Source of the DNA: Dorea_A sp016295505
Lineage (GTDB): Bacteria > Bacillota > Clostridia > Lachnospirales > Lachnospiraceae
Assembly: GCF_039832105.1 (NCBI RefSeq)
Contig: NZ_JBDOHS010000003.1
Coordinates: 62,001-126,000, forward strand
Reading direction: 5' to 3'
Length of the DNA: 64,000 bases
Made by a program: the position numbers and the translations under genes. The notes under the pieces are model-generated. The model saw only the letters and a list, made by a program, of their open reading frames with translations. It searched no databases and was not told the DNA's origin. Below are positions 23,383 to 32,082 of this stretch, in pieces; position 1 is the first letter of the stretch, and each line of letters begins with the position of its first letter.

Positions 23383-24318
23383 TTATTCGTTTTCTTCTTC
23401 CCACTCAAGCTCTATTTTCTCTTCACTCGGGACCATAATCTGAAGTTCTTTATTCAGATTCTCAATCACAACTTCATCATGCTCTCCGCCATACTCACCG
23501 TCTAACGTCCAGGGGATCTCTTCGATCGACTCAAAAGTCACATGGCCACTCTTAAATGCGTATACATATTTGGAATCCATCTGCTTTGTCATCAGTGACG
23601 CGATCGTTTCCTGCAATTCAATCGGATTTTTCGGTGCCTTGATCAATGTAACCTCAAACACTCCGTCATCAAATCCTACCTGTTTGCCGATCATATTACG
23701 GAAACCTCCGACCGATCTCGAATTCGTCACCATTCCATAGATAAATTCATCCTCGATCACTTCTCCGTCATGTGTCACTTTTACCTTATAAGAAGGGATA
23801 TTAAAAAGTCTTTTTGCCCCCTCCAACACATACGCCAGATGCCCCAGCGCATTCTTCATGGACTGTTTCGTCTGATAGGACACATCCGTAAAGAGGCCAA
23901 ACGCCGCCACATATACAAAGATTCCATCATTAAACTTACCGGCATCACATGAGAATACCGTACCATTCACCGCATTATCTGCCGCCTCCATAAGCCCTCG
24001 CGGAATATGCAGACTGCTTGCAAAGTCATTGGTTGTCCCGGTCGGAATATAACCAATTGGATTTCTTTTATCCTTCGGACGCTTCATCATCCCCGTAACA
24101 ACTTCGTCGAGTGTTCCGTCCCCGCCGCTGCACACGATCAGATCATATTCATCTGCTTTATACTTTCTTACTTTTTTATAAGCATCCCGATAAGACTGTG
24201 TCGGATAGATCACAACTTCATATCCCGCCTTCACAAAGATATCAATCACATCCGAAAGGTGAGGTTTCAGAATTTCTTTTCCCGCACGCGGATTATAGAT
24301 AAAAAGCAAACGTCTCAT
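23383..24318 (-). CDS. Diacylglycerol/lipid kinase family protein (DagK/YegS-like)
   Basis: The protein has 311 residues. Y-N-P-R-A-G-K at the N-terminus and S-G-G-D-G-T-L-D-E-V-V-T-G (ATP-binding GGDGT) define the DAGK catalytic family, and C-terminal T-L-D-G-E completes it. Soluble members phosphorylate diacylglycerol or related lipids at the membrane face, recycling lipid after lipoteichoic acid or phospholipid turnover. The extreme C-terminus is Glu-rich. It is monocistronic in appearance, between the HPr-like gene and tRNA-Glu, and starts after AAGGAG. Confidence 0.88.
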   Translation of the reverse strand: MRRLLFIYNPRAGKEILKPHLSDVIDIFVKAGYEVVIYPTQSYRDAYKKVRKYKADEYDLIVCSGGDGTLDEVVTGMMKRPKDKRNPIGYIPTGTTNDFASSLHIPRGLMEAADNAVNGTVFSCDAGKFNDGIFVYVAAFGLFTDVSYQTKQSMKNALGHLAYVLEGAKRLFNIPSYKVKVTHDGEVIEDEFIYGMVTNSRSVGGFRNMIGKQVGFDDGVFEVTLIKAPKNPIELQETIASLMTKQMDSKYVYAFKSGHVTFESIEEIPWTLDGEYGGEHDEVVIENLNKELQIMVPSEEKIELEWEEENE

Positions 24319-24348
24319 ATCGAATTCTCACATCTCCTTTTATAGTAC

Positions 24349-24385
24349 AGGGACTGTCGCAGAAAACCCTTCAGCAACAGCCCCT
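24349..24385 (-). terminator. Hairpin after the HPr-like gene
   Basis: GGGGCTGTTGC pairs with GCGACAGTCCC with one bulge or mismatch, loop about 13, in the 100-base gap after the HPr-like stop. No T-tract follows. Confidence 0.5.
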
Positions 24386-24417
24386 TCATATGTAATCAGT
24401 TTTTACATATCATGAAT

Positions 24418-24675
24418 TTAATTTACAGCAGACAAAAAATCAGCTACACCTTTTACCGCAGCATCTTCATCCTGTCCTTCTGCTACTATCGTAACCGCTT
24501 CACCCCTCTGAAGCTTCAGACTCATCATACCCATAATACTTTTCGCATTAATCTTCTTGCTTCCCATCTCAAGATAAACCTGGCTTGAATACTGGCTTGC
24601 TTCCTGAACAAGATGCGCAATCGGACGATCTTCCATCTCCATATTGTTCTGAATAGTAACAGGCTTCTTAATCAT
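24418..24675 (-). CDS. HPr-family protein with Glu in place of the phospho-His (Crh-like)
   Basis: It has 85 residues and aligns without gaps to HPr. The active-site H15-x-R17-P18 is here Glu15-Asp16-Arg17-Pro18, so the PTS phosphotransfer histidine is missing. Ser46, the HPr kinase site, is kept in the block A-K-S-I-M-G. This resembles Bacillus Crh, which has Gln at 15 and acts only as a CcpA corepressor/regulator, and the position right after whiA is the position of crh in Bacillus. It therefore probably acts in carbon-catabolite signalling rather than in sugar transport. Glu at 15 might mimic the phosphorylated histidine. AAGGAGG precedes ATG. Confidence 0.85.
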   Translation of the reverse strand: MIKKPVTIQNNMEMEDRPIAHLVQEASQYSSQVYLEMGSKKINAKSIMGMMSLKLQRGEAVTIVAEGQDEDAAVKGVADFLSAVN

Positions 24676-24691
24676 AACAAACTGCTCCTCC

Positions 24692-25573
24692 TTATTGATC
24701 CCTTAACTTTTCTGCTATTTCACTTAACTTCCTGAGCCGGTGATTCACTCCGGACTTTCCGAGCGGATGCTCCATAAGCTGTCCCAACTCTTTTAAAGCC
24801 GCTTCCGGATATGCAAGACGTGTAAGGGCAACATCTTTTAGTCCTTCCGGCAGCTTGTCAAAACCGATGGTATCTCTGATATATATAATATCCTCCATCT
24901 GCCTTACTGCAGCAGATACGGTTTTGTTAATATTGGCTGTCTCACAGTTCACCTTACGATTTACTGAATTACGCATCTCTTTCATGATCCGTACATTTTC
25001 CAGTTCCATCAAAGCCACATGAGCCTCCATGACATTCAGTATATCTACAATCTGTGAGCCTTCCTTCAGATACACAACATAAGATTTTTTTCTGCCAACA
25101 ATCTTTGCATCCATCTCAAAGCTGTTGATCATATCCCGCAGATACTCCGCCTGTCTGCTCTCTGTACAGACAATCTCAAAATGGTACGATTTACTCGGAT
25201 CACTCATAGATCCCGAAGCAATAAACGCACCCCTGATATACGCTCTCTTACAGCATACCGCATGCACGATCGTATCCCGGATCGCAAGCAGTTCTTCTCC
25301 TTTTGCATATAAGAAATAGCTGCTGCTCTCTTTTGAAGTGTTTCGTCGGACAACGATATCAGTTCTTATATTAAATGTTTTTTTCAATAATGTAAAGCAT
25401 TTTCTTGCAACTCCAGGATTTTCCGTATGTACTTTTAAAACGCATACACCTTTTTTATCCTCACCAAACACACCGCTCATATGTACGATCGCAGATAATT
25501 CTGCCAGCTCACAGTGTCTCGCCTTCGGATAATGCTGTATCAATTCTTCTTTTACTTCACCTGAAAATGACAT
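24692..25573 (-). CDS. whiA: WhiA DNA-binding regulator
   Basis: The protein has 293 residues. The N-terminal half has the degenerate LAGLIDADG homing-endonuclease fold (R-A-Y-I-R-G-A-F-I-A-S-G-S block), and the C-terminus (H-P-L-G-K-S-G-V-N-H-R-L-R-K-L) is the helix-turn-helix end of the family. WhiA influences cell division and chromosome segregation in Gram-positives. It lies between rapZ (8 bases upstream) and the HPr-like gene, the conserved neighbourhood. In Bacillus a yvcK gene stands between rapZ and whiA; here there is none. Confidence 0.95.
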   Translation of the reverse strand: MSFSGEVKEELIQHYPKARHCELAELSAIVHMSGVFGEDKKGVCVLKVHTENPGVARKCFTLLKKTFNIRTDIVVRRNTSKESSSYFLYAKGEELLAIRDTIVHAVCCKRAYIRGAFIASGSMSDPSKSYHFEIVCTESRQAEYLRDMINSFEMDAKIVGRKKSYVVYLKEGSQIVDILNVMEAHVALMELENVRIMKEMRNSVNRKVNCETANINKTVSAAVRQMEDIIYIRDTIGFDKLPEGLKDVALTRLAYPEAALKELGQLMEHPLGKSGVNHRLRKLSEIAEKLRDQ

Positions 25574-25581
25574 TTTTACCC

Positions 25582-26463
25582 CTATCTTGCTTTGGTAATG
25601 GCATCCTTCCCAATATCACGATGTTCAATCCGGATGCCATAATTTTCATTATGTTTTAAAGCGGTATACAACTCATTCGCCAGTGTCACCGACCTGTGTT
25701 TCCCTCCTGTACATCCTATGCCGATTACCAGCTGAGTCTTCCCTTCCTGGATATAATTCGGAATCAAAAATTCTACCATATCCGTCAGCTTTGTTAAAAA
25801 TTCCTTCGCTTTGTCATTTTCCATGACATAATCTCTTACTTCTTTGTCATTACCGCTTTTTGGTCTCAATTCTTCTATATAATATGGATTCGGCAAAAAA
25901 CGGACATCAAACACCAGATCTGCATCTGCCGGAATTCCATATTTGAACCCAAATGACAGAACAGAGATATACAGATTCTTATATTCTTTATTTTCAACAA
26001 AAATCTTTGTAAGTTCCGCACGAAGTTCTCTTGTCAGCATGTGACTCGTGTCGATCAGATAATCTGCTCTCTGCTTCAGAAATGTCAGACGCTTACGTTC
26101 TTCTCTGATCCCCTGATCCACCCGTCCGTCTTTCCCTGACAGAGGATGAAAACGTCTGGTTTCTTTATATCGCTTGATCAGGACATCTTCGCTGGACTCC
26201 AGATAGAGTATCTCATATCTCATTCCGGAAGCGTCCAGTTCCTCCAGCACCTTCTCCAGTTCCCGAAAGTTTTGCCCGCTTCGTATATCCACGCCAAGCG
26301 CCGCTTTATTAATCTCTGTCCCCGGTACACGGAGTAGATCTGCCATCTTCGGTATCAGCGGTACCGGCAGATTATCCACACAGAAATACCCCATATCCTC
26401 CAGCATTTTCAATGCCGTACTTTTTCCGGCGCCCGACATACCTGTCACAATCACACATCTCAT
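25582..26463 (-). CDS. rapZ: RapZ/YvcJ nucleotide-binding protein
   Basis: The protein has 293 residues. The N-terminus has the P-loop G-M-S-G-A-G-K-S and the C-terminal domain has the conserved G-C-T-G-G-K-H-R-S-V segment. In Enterobacteria RapZ is an adaptor for RNase E with GlmZ; in Firmicutes (YvcJ) it is a GTP/ATP-hydrolysing protein linked to competence and cell-wall metabolism. The role here should follow the Firmicute version. It starts just after murB (1-2 base gap), so murB, rapZ, whiA and the HPr-like gene form one transcript. Confidence 0.94.
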   Translation of the reverse strand: MRCVIVTGMSGAGKSTALKMLEDMGYFCVDNLPVPLIPKMADLLRVPGTEINKAALGVDIRSGQNFRELEKVLEELDASGMRYEILYLESSEDVLIKRYKETRRFHPLSGKDGRVDQGIREERKRLTFLKQRADYLIDTSHMLTRELRAELTKIFVENKEYKNLYISVLSFGFKYGIPADADLVFDVRFLPNPYYIEELRPKSGNDKEVRDYVMENDKAKEFLTKLTDMVEFLIPNYIQEGKTQLVIGIGCTGGKHRSVTLANELYTALKHNENYGIRIEHRDIGKDAITKAR

Positions 26464-26464
26464 C

Positions 26465-27376
26465 TTAGAATTCTCCCAGTCTTTTTACTTCCGGTTCCAG
26501 CCTTACACCTGATGTTTCTTCCACAGTATCAGCCACCCGGCGCATCAGTTCAGCAACATCCGCAGCCGTAGCCTGTTCTCTGTTGATCACAAAACCACAG
26601 TGCTTTTCAGATACCTGCGCACCACCGACACGAAATCCGCGAAGCCCTGCATCCTGTATCAGCTTACCGGCAAAATATCCTTCCGGTCTTTTAAATGTAC
26701 TTCCCGCGCTCGGATACTCCAACGGCTGTTTGCTGATTCTCTTTTCCTTCAGATCATCCATGACCGCCTTAATCTCTGTCTTATCACCTTTCTGCAGATC
26801 TATCCTCGCTTCCAGAACTACATATCCTTTTCTGGCGATCACACTGGTACGATATCCGAGTTCCAGTTCGTCCTTCGGAATTGTAACAATCTCTCCTTCT
26901 TCATTGAGTACAGTTACTTCTTTAAGCACATCCTTCATCTCTCCACCATACGCTCCGGCATTCATCACACAGGCGCCTCCCAGCGTTCCCGGGATTCCTG
27001 CAGCAAACTCAAATCCTGCAAGCCCCATATCCAGTGCTCTGTTCGCAATTGCCGACAGAAGTGCACCTGCCTGTGCACGAATCACAGTTCCTTCCACTTC
27101 AATCCGGTTCATCTGCTTAAATATCTGAATGATCACACCCTCATATCCCTGATCCGATACCAGAAGATTGCTGCCATTTCCTACTATATAATAAGGAACT
27201 TTCCTTTCCCGGCACAAGCGGACCGTATTTTTCACTTCTTCTGCCGTTTTTGGCATTACAAAAAAAGCCGCCGGTCCTCCGATGCGAAATGTCGTGTGAT
27301 CCCTCATCGGTTCCTCTGTTCTGATCTGTTCTTCTGTTAATATATGTTTTAACTCATTATAAATAATCTGATTCAT
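26465..27376 (-). CDS. murB: UDP-N-acetylenolpyruvoylglucosamine reductase
   Basis: It makes UDP-N-acetylmuramate for peptidoglycan using FAD and NADPH. FAD-domain motifs are R-I-G-G-P-A and G-N-G-S-N-L-L-V-S-D. The A-G-A-Y-G-G-E-M block and S-A-G-S-T-F-K-R-P (catalytic Ser loop) with C-terminal E-V-K-R-L-G follow. The Tyr-containing insert of long type I MurB is missing, so it is the short type II as expected for Firmicutes. I take the ATG at 27376 (M-N-Q-I-I-Y) because GGAG lies 6 bases before it; earlier in-frame ATGs at 27388 and 27406 are less well placed. It is the first gene of the block. Confidence 0.95.
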   Translation of the reverse strand: MNQIIYNELKHILTEEQIRTEEPMRDHTTFRIGGPAAFFVMPKTAEEVKNTVRLCRERKVPYYIVGNGSNLLVSDQGYEGVIIQIFKQMNRIEVEGTVIRAQAGALLSAIANRALDMGLAGFEFAAGIPGTLGGACVMNAGAYGGEMKDVLKEVTVLNEEGEIVTIPKDELELGYRTSVIARKGYVVLEARIDLQKGDKTEIKAVMDDLKEKRISKQPLEYPSAGSTFKRPEGYFAGKLIQDAGLRGFRVGGAQVSEKHCGFVINREQATAADVAELMRRVADTVEETSGVRLEPEVKRLGEF

Positions 27377-27537
27377 CTTCTTCTCCATATTCTTCGTCAA
27401 TTTCAACTGCCATGATACCTGTCATCACCGTTCATCATACACTAAACATCTTCTAAATTCAACGTACACTTGCAAATTTACCTTAAATGCGTTATATTAG
27501 TTCCAAGTATTATTTCAAAAAGGAGTGAACTTATCAA

Positions 27538-28812
27538 TTGGACTCGAGTGACGTCTCACAACTAATTATTTTATTAATTTTATTAGGACTCTCTGCTTTC
27601 TTCTCGTCTGCAGAGACCGCACTGACAACCGTTAACCGCATGCGAATCCGAGGACTTGCCGATGAAGGAAACAAACGCGCAAAGACTGTTATGAACATTA
27701 CAGACAATTCCAGCAAGATGCTGAGTGCGATCCTGATCGGTAACAACATCGTGAACCTGTCTGCCGCATCTTTGACAACCAGCCTTGCCTACAGGCTTGG
27801 AGGCTCCATGATCGCGATGGCAAGCGCTCTTTTAACTGTATTGATCATCTTATTCGGAGAAATTACGCCAAAAACAATGGCAACTCTTCACGCCGAAAAG
27901 ATGTCTCTTGCATATGCTCCTGTGATTCATCTGTATATGAAGGTCATGACTCCTGCCATCATCCTGATCAATGGACTGTCCAGTGGCATCCTTTTTATTC
28001 TTCGGGTAGATCCGAATGCCAGAACCGACATGATGACAGAATCAGAGCTGCGTACAATCGTAGATGTAAGCCACGAAGATGGTGTGATTGAATCTGATGA
28101 AAAGGAAATGATCTATAATGTGTTCGATCTGGGCGATGCACGCGCCAAAGACGTTATGGTACCTCGTGTACACGTTACATTTGCAGATGTGAACAGCACT
28201 TATGAAGAATTAATCGAAATCTTCCGGGAAGACAAATTCACGAGACTTCCTATTTTCGAAGAAACGACTGACAATGTGATCGGTACGATCAATATGAAAG
28301 ACTTGCTGTTATATGACAACACAGGGGAATTTCATATCCGCGACATCATGCGGGAAGCATATTTCACATATGAGTACAAGAGCATCTCTGAGCTTCTTGT
28401 CGAGATGCGCGAAGCTTCCTTTAATATCGCTATTGTACTGGATGAATACGGCGAGACAGCCGGTCTCATCACACTGGAAGATATTCTCGAAGAAATCGTC
28501 GGGGAAATTCACGACGAGTATGATGAAAATGAAGAAGATTTTGTTCAGAAAATAAACGAACGCGAATATATTGTAGAAGGCTCCATGAATCTGGACGATC
28601 TGAATGACCGGCTGGATCTGGATCTGACATCTGACGAATACGACTCTCTCGGCGGATTTATCATCGAACGTCTGGATCGTCTTCCTGAAGTCGGCGACCA
28701 CATTACTACCGAGACCGGAATTCGGCTGATCGTAGAAAAGCTTGATAAAAACCGGATTGAAAGCGTCCACGTATATCTTCCGGAACCCGAAACAACCAAA
28801 AAAGAAGATTAA
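27538..28812 (+). CDS. CNNM/HlyC-CorC family membrane protein with CBS domains
   Basis: The protein has 424 residues and probably starts with TTG (AAGGAG 11 bases upstream). The N-terminal about 190 residues are the DUF21/CNNM membrane domain with three to four helices and F-F-S-S-A-E-T-A-L near residue 25. Two CBS motifs follow (D-V-M-V-P-R-V near 205, then L-D-E-Y-G-E-T-A-G-L-I-T around 305), and the last about 90 residues are the CorC/HlyC domain (E-G-S-M-N-L-D-D-L-N). Related proteins take part in Mg2+ or Co2+ efflux or transport and are often misnamed hemolysins. It is the only gene of its transcript. Confidence 0.9.
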   Translation: MDSSDVSQLIILLILLGLSAFFSSAETALTTVNRMRIRGLADEGNKRAKTVMNITDNSSKMLSAILIGNNIVNLSAASLTTSLAYRLGGSMIAMASALLTVLIILFGEITPKTMATLHAEKMSLAYAPVIHLYMKVMTPAIILINGLSSGILFILRVDPNARTDMMTESELRTIVDVSHEDGVIESDEKEMIYNVFDLGDARAKDVMVPRVHVTFADVNSTYEELIEIFREDKFTRLPIFEETTDNVIGTINMKDLLLYDNTGEFHIRDIMREAYFTYEYKSISELLVEMREASFNIAIVLDEYGETAGLITLEDILEEIVGEIHDEYDENEEDFVQKINEREYIVEGSMNLDDLNDRLDLDLTSDEYDSLGGFIIERLDRLPEVGDHITTETGIRLIVEKLDKNRIESVHVYLPEPETTKKED

Positions 28813-28820
28813 TATACAAC

Positions 28821-28852
28821 AACAGGGACTGTATCATCATACAGTCCCTGTT
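28821..28852. terminator. Bidirectional terminator hairpin
   Basis: AACAGGGACTGTAT-CATC-ATACAGTCCCTGTT, a perfect 14-base stem between convergent genes ending at 28812 and 28855. No T-tract follows. Confidence 0.7.
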
Positions 28853-28854
28853 AC

Positions 28855-29559
28855 TTATTCTTCTTTCGTATCTTCTCCTGCAAGCTTCAGGATATCCTCT
28901 ATCTCGTCTTCGGTAACACCCATGCGTTCCGCAACTTCCTCTACCGACACTTTTCTTCCATACTCTTCCTTCATATCTTTAATGACTTCATCCAGCTCTT
29001 TTACACGTTCCACCATCTTGTGATCCTGGCGCTTCGTTTCATTCTGTGCCTCTGCCATCGCAAGCATTCCTGCCCGGACTTCTTCAAGGACACAGGCCTC
29101 CTCTTTCGCATGGTCCGGATTCGCCCCTAGAGCAAGCATCAGACTCATATTTCCCTCCTGGATCATGTCTCCGATAAAGACATCCGGGCTGTGAAGCTTT
29201 ACAGCTCCTTCAACCACCATGCGAAGATATCCCGCCATCCTTGCATCATCAGCAGTTCCCTTTGCCATCTGCTCAATCTCACTCATATATGTTTCAACAT
29301 ATGCACGTTCTTCTTCACCAAGCGGATAGATATCCTCTTCCGTATTTTCTTCCTTTACCGTCCCTTTTTCTCTTACATATCCGGCTACCGCCACTTTCTG
29401 CGACATCAGGTACTCGCACACCAGATTCATCTGCTCCTGTGACAGATGATCCTCTTCAAAATACTTTTCCACTTCCTCTAATGAAATATGATGCTCCTGC
29501 GACTTTGCAAGCCCCAGAACTCCGTCCAGTTTTTCTTTAAATTGCAGTCTGTCAGACAT
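28855..29559 (-). CDS. Reduced sigma-70-like protein without complete DNA-binding regions
   Basis: The protein has 234 residues and is strongly acidic. Residues 1-60 resemble sigma region 1.1 (S-L-E-E-V-E-K-Y-F then Q-M-N-L-V-C-E-Y-L). Around residue 126, F-I-G-D-M-I-Q-E-G-N-M-S-L-M resembles the D-L-I-Q-E-G-N core-binding helix of region 2. Near the C-terminus V-S-V-E-E-V-A-E-R-M-G-V-T-E-D-E-I-E-D-I-L resembles region 3. There is no recognisable 2.4 or region 4 helix-turn-helix, so it is unlikely to recognise promoters itself; it could bind core RNA polymerase. GGAGG lies about 11 bases before ATG. Function unknown. Confidence 0.65.
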   Translation of the reverse strand: MSDRLQFKEKLDGVLGLAKSQEHHISLEEVEKYFEEDHLSQEQMNLVCEYLMSQKVAVAGYVREKGTVKEENTEEDIYPLGEEERAYVETYMSEIEQMAKGTADDARMAGYLRMVVEGAVKLHSPDVFIGDMIQEGNMSLMLALGANPDHAKEEACVLEEVRAGMLAMAEAQNETKRQDHKMVERVKELDEVIKDMKEEYGRKVSVEEVAERMGVTEDEIEDILKLAGEDTKEE

Positions 29560-29694
29560 TCTCTTCTACGCCTCCATACATTGCTCATCCCGGCAACTTC
29601 TCATCACCCGACAAGGAAGTCACTCTACATCTGATATATTAGCATAGTCCGGTCCGCACGTAAACAGCGGTTTTCAGAGTCTGATTGAACATCA

Positions 29695-29931
29695 TTACTT
29701 TCTCATCAGGAAAAAAATTCCTCCAAACAGTCCCATGATAATTCCTGCATAGATAGCCACACACATAAGATTTGCAATGCAAAGAACGATATCCGTCCCG
29801 GTTACAACACAGAAAAAGAGACCAAGAACCAGTGTCCCTATCGTCCATCTGATGATATTTACTCCCAGAAATACTCCTTCCACACATTTATTTCCAGAAT
29901 ATCTGCAAACCATTTCCCACAATTTTTTCAT
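29695..29931 (-). CDS. Small membrane protein of unknown function
   Basis: It has 78 residues, two long hydrophobic segments (about 22-44 and 48-75) after a short hydrophilic N-terminus, and a basic R-K end. AGGAGG lies 10 bases before the ATG. Another overlapping frame at 29639-29887 is less convincing. It sits alone between the sigma-like gene and the SPOR amidase, on the same strand as both. No family recognised. Confidence 0.5.
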   Translation of the reverse strand: MKKLWEMVCRYSGNKCVEGVFLGVNIIRWTIGTLVLGLFFCVVTGTDIVLCIANLMCVAIYAGIIMGLFGGIFFLMRK

Positions 29932-30056
29932 CTTCTCATCGCCTCCTGCACGCTTTCTCCTATCTTGTTCTTAGCGTATTATATCGAAGCAATGTAAAAT
30001 CTTTGCAAAGGCAAATGAAAAATCCATGTTAAATTCTGTCACCTAAGCGATGTCAT

Positions 30057-30821
30057 CTATCGCACAAGTACCGTCTGATATCCTGCGCGTTTCAGTCTTC
30101 TCTCCATCTGGGCCGCCTCGTTCAGATTATCATATTCGCCTACCTGCACCCGATAATAGGGACCGGTATCATCGATAAATGCAGGATATTCCTGTTCCAG
30201 CAGTTCATCCAGCAGCCGCTCGGCATATCTGCGGTTGCGGAACGCACCGGTCTGCACCCGATAATACTCCGGTTCTGATTCTTCCTCTTCCATATATATG
30301 GTATCCAGAATCCCTTCCCCAATTGCCAGCGCAATATCCTGAAAATTATTATCAAACAGGATATTGTCTGTCTCCGAATTAATAAATCCCACTTCTACGA
30401 GAACTGCCGGCATCTTCGTCTTTCGGAGTACCACCAGATTGGGTCGCGCATGTACACCCAGATTCACAAATCCAATCCCTTCCAGCTGCTCATTGATATT
30501 TAAAGCCATCTGGTATTTTATCCCGGTAAGGGCATACACAAGACTTTCCACCCCCGATACTTCATTATCGATCGGAAATGAATTTCTATGAATGGACACA
30601 AAAAAATCAACTCCTGCATTATTTGCTTCCATTGCTTTTTCATAGGGTGTCTCATATACATCTGTAGTCCTTGTATATTCTACATCTATTCCACGTTCCT
30701 GCAGGATCTGTCCGATTGCAAGGACCAGATTCAAAGTGTCATCCTTTTCCTGCCTTCCCTGATAGACAGCTCCGGGATCTCTTCCTCCATGACCCGCATC
30801 CAGCATAATTGAATAAGGCAT
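30057..30821 (-). CDS. N-acetylmuramoyl-L-alanine amidase with SPOR domain
   Basis: The protein has 254 residues. Residues about 1-175 are an Amidase_3 domain: D-A-G-H-G-G (Zn His11), E25 in R-Q-E-K (Zn Glu), S-I-H-R-N (Zn His78) and V-E-V-G-F (catalytic Glu143). Residues about 183-254 are a SPOR domain with two Y-x-R-V-Q repeats, which binds denuded peptidoglycan. It cleaves the bond between MurNAc and the stem peptide. There is no signal peptide, so it must be exported otherwise or released late in sporulation when the mother cell lyses (like CwlC, inference). GAGG precedes ATG. Confidence 0.92.
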   Translation of the reverse strand: MPYSIMLDAGHGGRDPGAVYQGRQEKDDTLNLVLAIGQILQERGIDVEYTRTTDVYETPYEKAMEANNAGVDFFVSIHRNSFPIDNEVSGVESLVYALTGIKYQMALNINEQLEGIGFVNLGVHARPNLVVLRKTKMPAVLVEVGFINSETDNILFDNNFQDIALAIGEGILDTIYMEEEESEPEYYRVQTGAFRNRRYAERLLDELLEQEYPAFIDDTGPYYRVQVGEYDNLNEAAQMERRLKRAGYQTVLVR

Positions 30822-30898
30822 ATCTTAACACCTCGAGTAATATTCTCTCATGTTAAGATATGCCCCAAATCACATTCTGCAACCTTATTTTTCTAATG

Positions 30899-31972
30899 TT
30901 AGCCTACAATCTTCCACTTTTTATCAACTGCATTCAGAAGTACATGTCCTTCTTCTGTAACAAGTACCAGATCTTCAATACGAACTCCGTACTTTCCTTC
31001 TATATAGATTCCAGGTTCAATCGAGAAGATCATACCCGGTTCTGCAACATTCTTATTGATCGGACTTACATCTCCGTATTCATGATCTTCCTGTCCGATA
31101 AAATGACCAAGACGGATCTTCCAGTACTCACTGTATCCCGCCTCATCGATCAGGTCTCTCGCCTGCGCATCAATATCGCAGAAACGCACTCCCGGTTTGA
31201 TGACAGACTCAGCCTTTTCTACCGCTGTACGAACAAGGTCGTGGATCGCCTTCTGTTCCTCATCTACTGACTTGCAATAGAAGGTTCTTGTCATATCAGA
31301 ACAATATCCCTTCCATACACATCCCATATCAATCAATACACACTCTCCTTCTTTCAGAGTTCTTGTATCACTTGGTGTGTGATGCTGATCTGCTGCATTC
31401 GGGCCAAAGCATACAATAGTGTCAAAGCTCAGTCCGCTTGCTCCCGCCGCAAAGAATTCAGAATCAATAAAATCTGCAATCTCTTTTTCTGTCATTCCCT
31501 CTTTGATGAATGCAGACACTTTTTCCATCACACTGTCGTTGATCACAGATGCTTCTTTCATGATTGCAATCTCTTCTTCATTTTTTACTGCACGAACGCC
31601 ATCTACACAGTCGGATCCCCACACTGTTTTCATCTGTGGGCAGCGCTCCTGAAGCGGAATCAGGAAACGTGCCGGCCATGTCTTATCGATTCCAAGCACA
31701 CTTTCCGTATCGATATGTTCCATCAGCACCCCAATCTGATCATCCATATCGCTGAACCACACTTCTTCAAATCCCGTATCAGATACATAATACAGATAAT
31801 TCAGGAATAACGTATGCTTTCCACTTGTTCGAAGCAGCAGCGCATACAGTCTTTCTCCCGGATTTACCATAATTCCTGTGAGGAAGCGAATACTGAGCGG
31901 ATCTGATACGATCAGCTGTGTCAATCCCTTTTCCTCCATTTTTGCCAATACTCGATTAATTCTTTCGTTCAC
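30899..31972 (-). CDS. M24 aminopeptidase (Xaa-Pro dipeptidase-like), copy 1
   Basis: The protein has 357 residues. A creatinase-like N-domain (to about 125) precedes the M24 pita-bread domain with metal ligands in order: D-M-G-C and S-D-M-T-R-T (Asp pair), H-F-I-G-Q-E-D-H (His), I-E-P-G (Glu) and R-I-E-D (Glu). It cleaves N-terminal Xaa-Pro bonds of small peptides in the cytosol. It starts with GTG after AAGGAG. A clear paralogue is at 50920-52005. Downstream lies the SPOR amidase gene. Confidence 0.92.
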   Translation of the reverse strand: MNERINRVLAKMEEKGLTQLIVSDPLSIRFLTGIMVNPGERLYALLLRTSGKHTLFLNYLYYVSDTGFEEVWFSDMDDQIGVLMEHIDTESVLGIDKTWPARFLIPLQERCPQMKTVWGSDCVDGVRAVKNEEEIAIMKEASVINDSVMEKVSAFIKEGMTEKEIADFIDSEFFAAGASGLSFDTIVCFGPNAADQHHTPSDTRTLKEGECVLIDMGCVWKGYCSDMTRTFYCKSVDEEQKAIHDLVRTAVEKAESVIKPGVRFCDIDAQARDLIDEAGYSEYWKIRLGHFIGQEDHEYGDVSPINKNVAEPGMIFSIEPGIYIEGKYGVRIEDLVLVTEEGHVLLNAVDKKWKIVG

Positions 31973-32082
31973 AGTAACCTCTCCTTATGTCATAATAATC
32001 TTACTATATAATACCAAAACCACCTACTCTTTTTCAATACTTTCCTTTATAATATAGGTATCAATTCAGGAGGCATACATTT

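Noticed and set aside
29639..29887. 82-codon alternative frame over the small membrane protein gene
   Set aside because: It overlaps the better 78-codon frame, which has AGGAGG and a membrane-protein composition.
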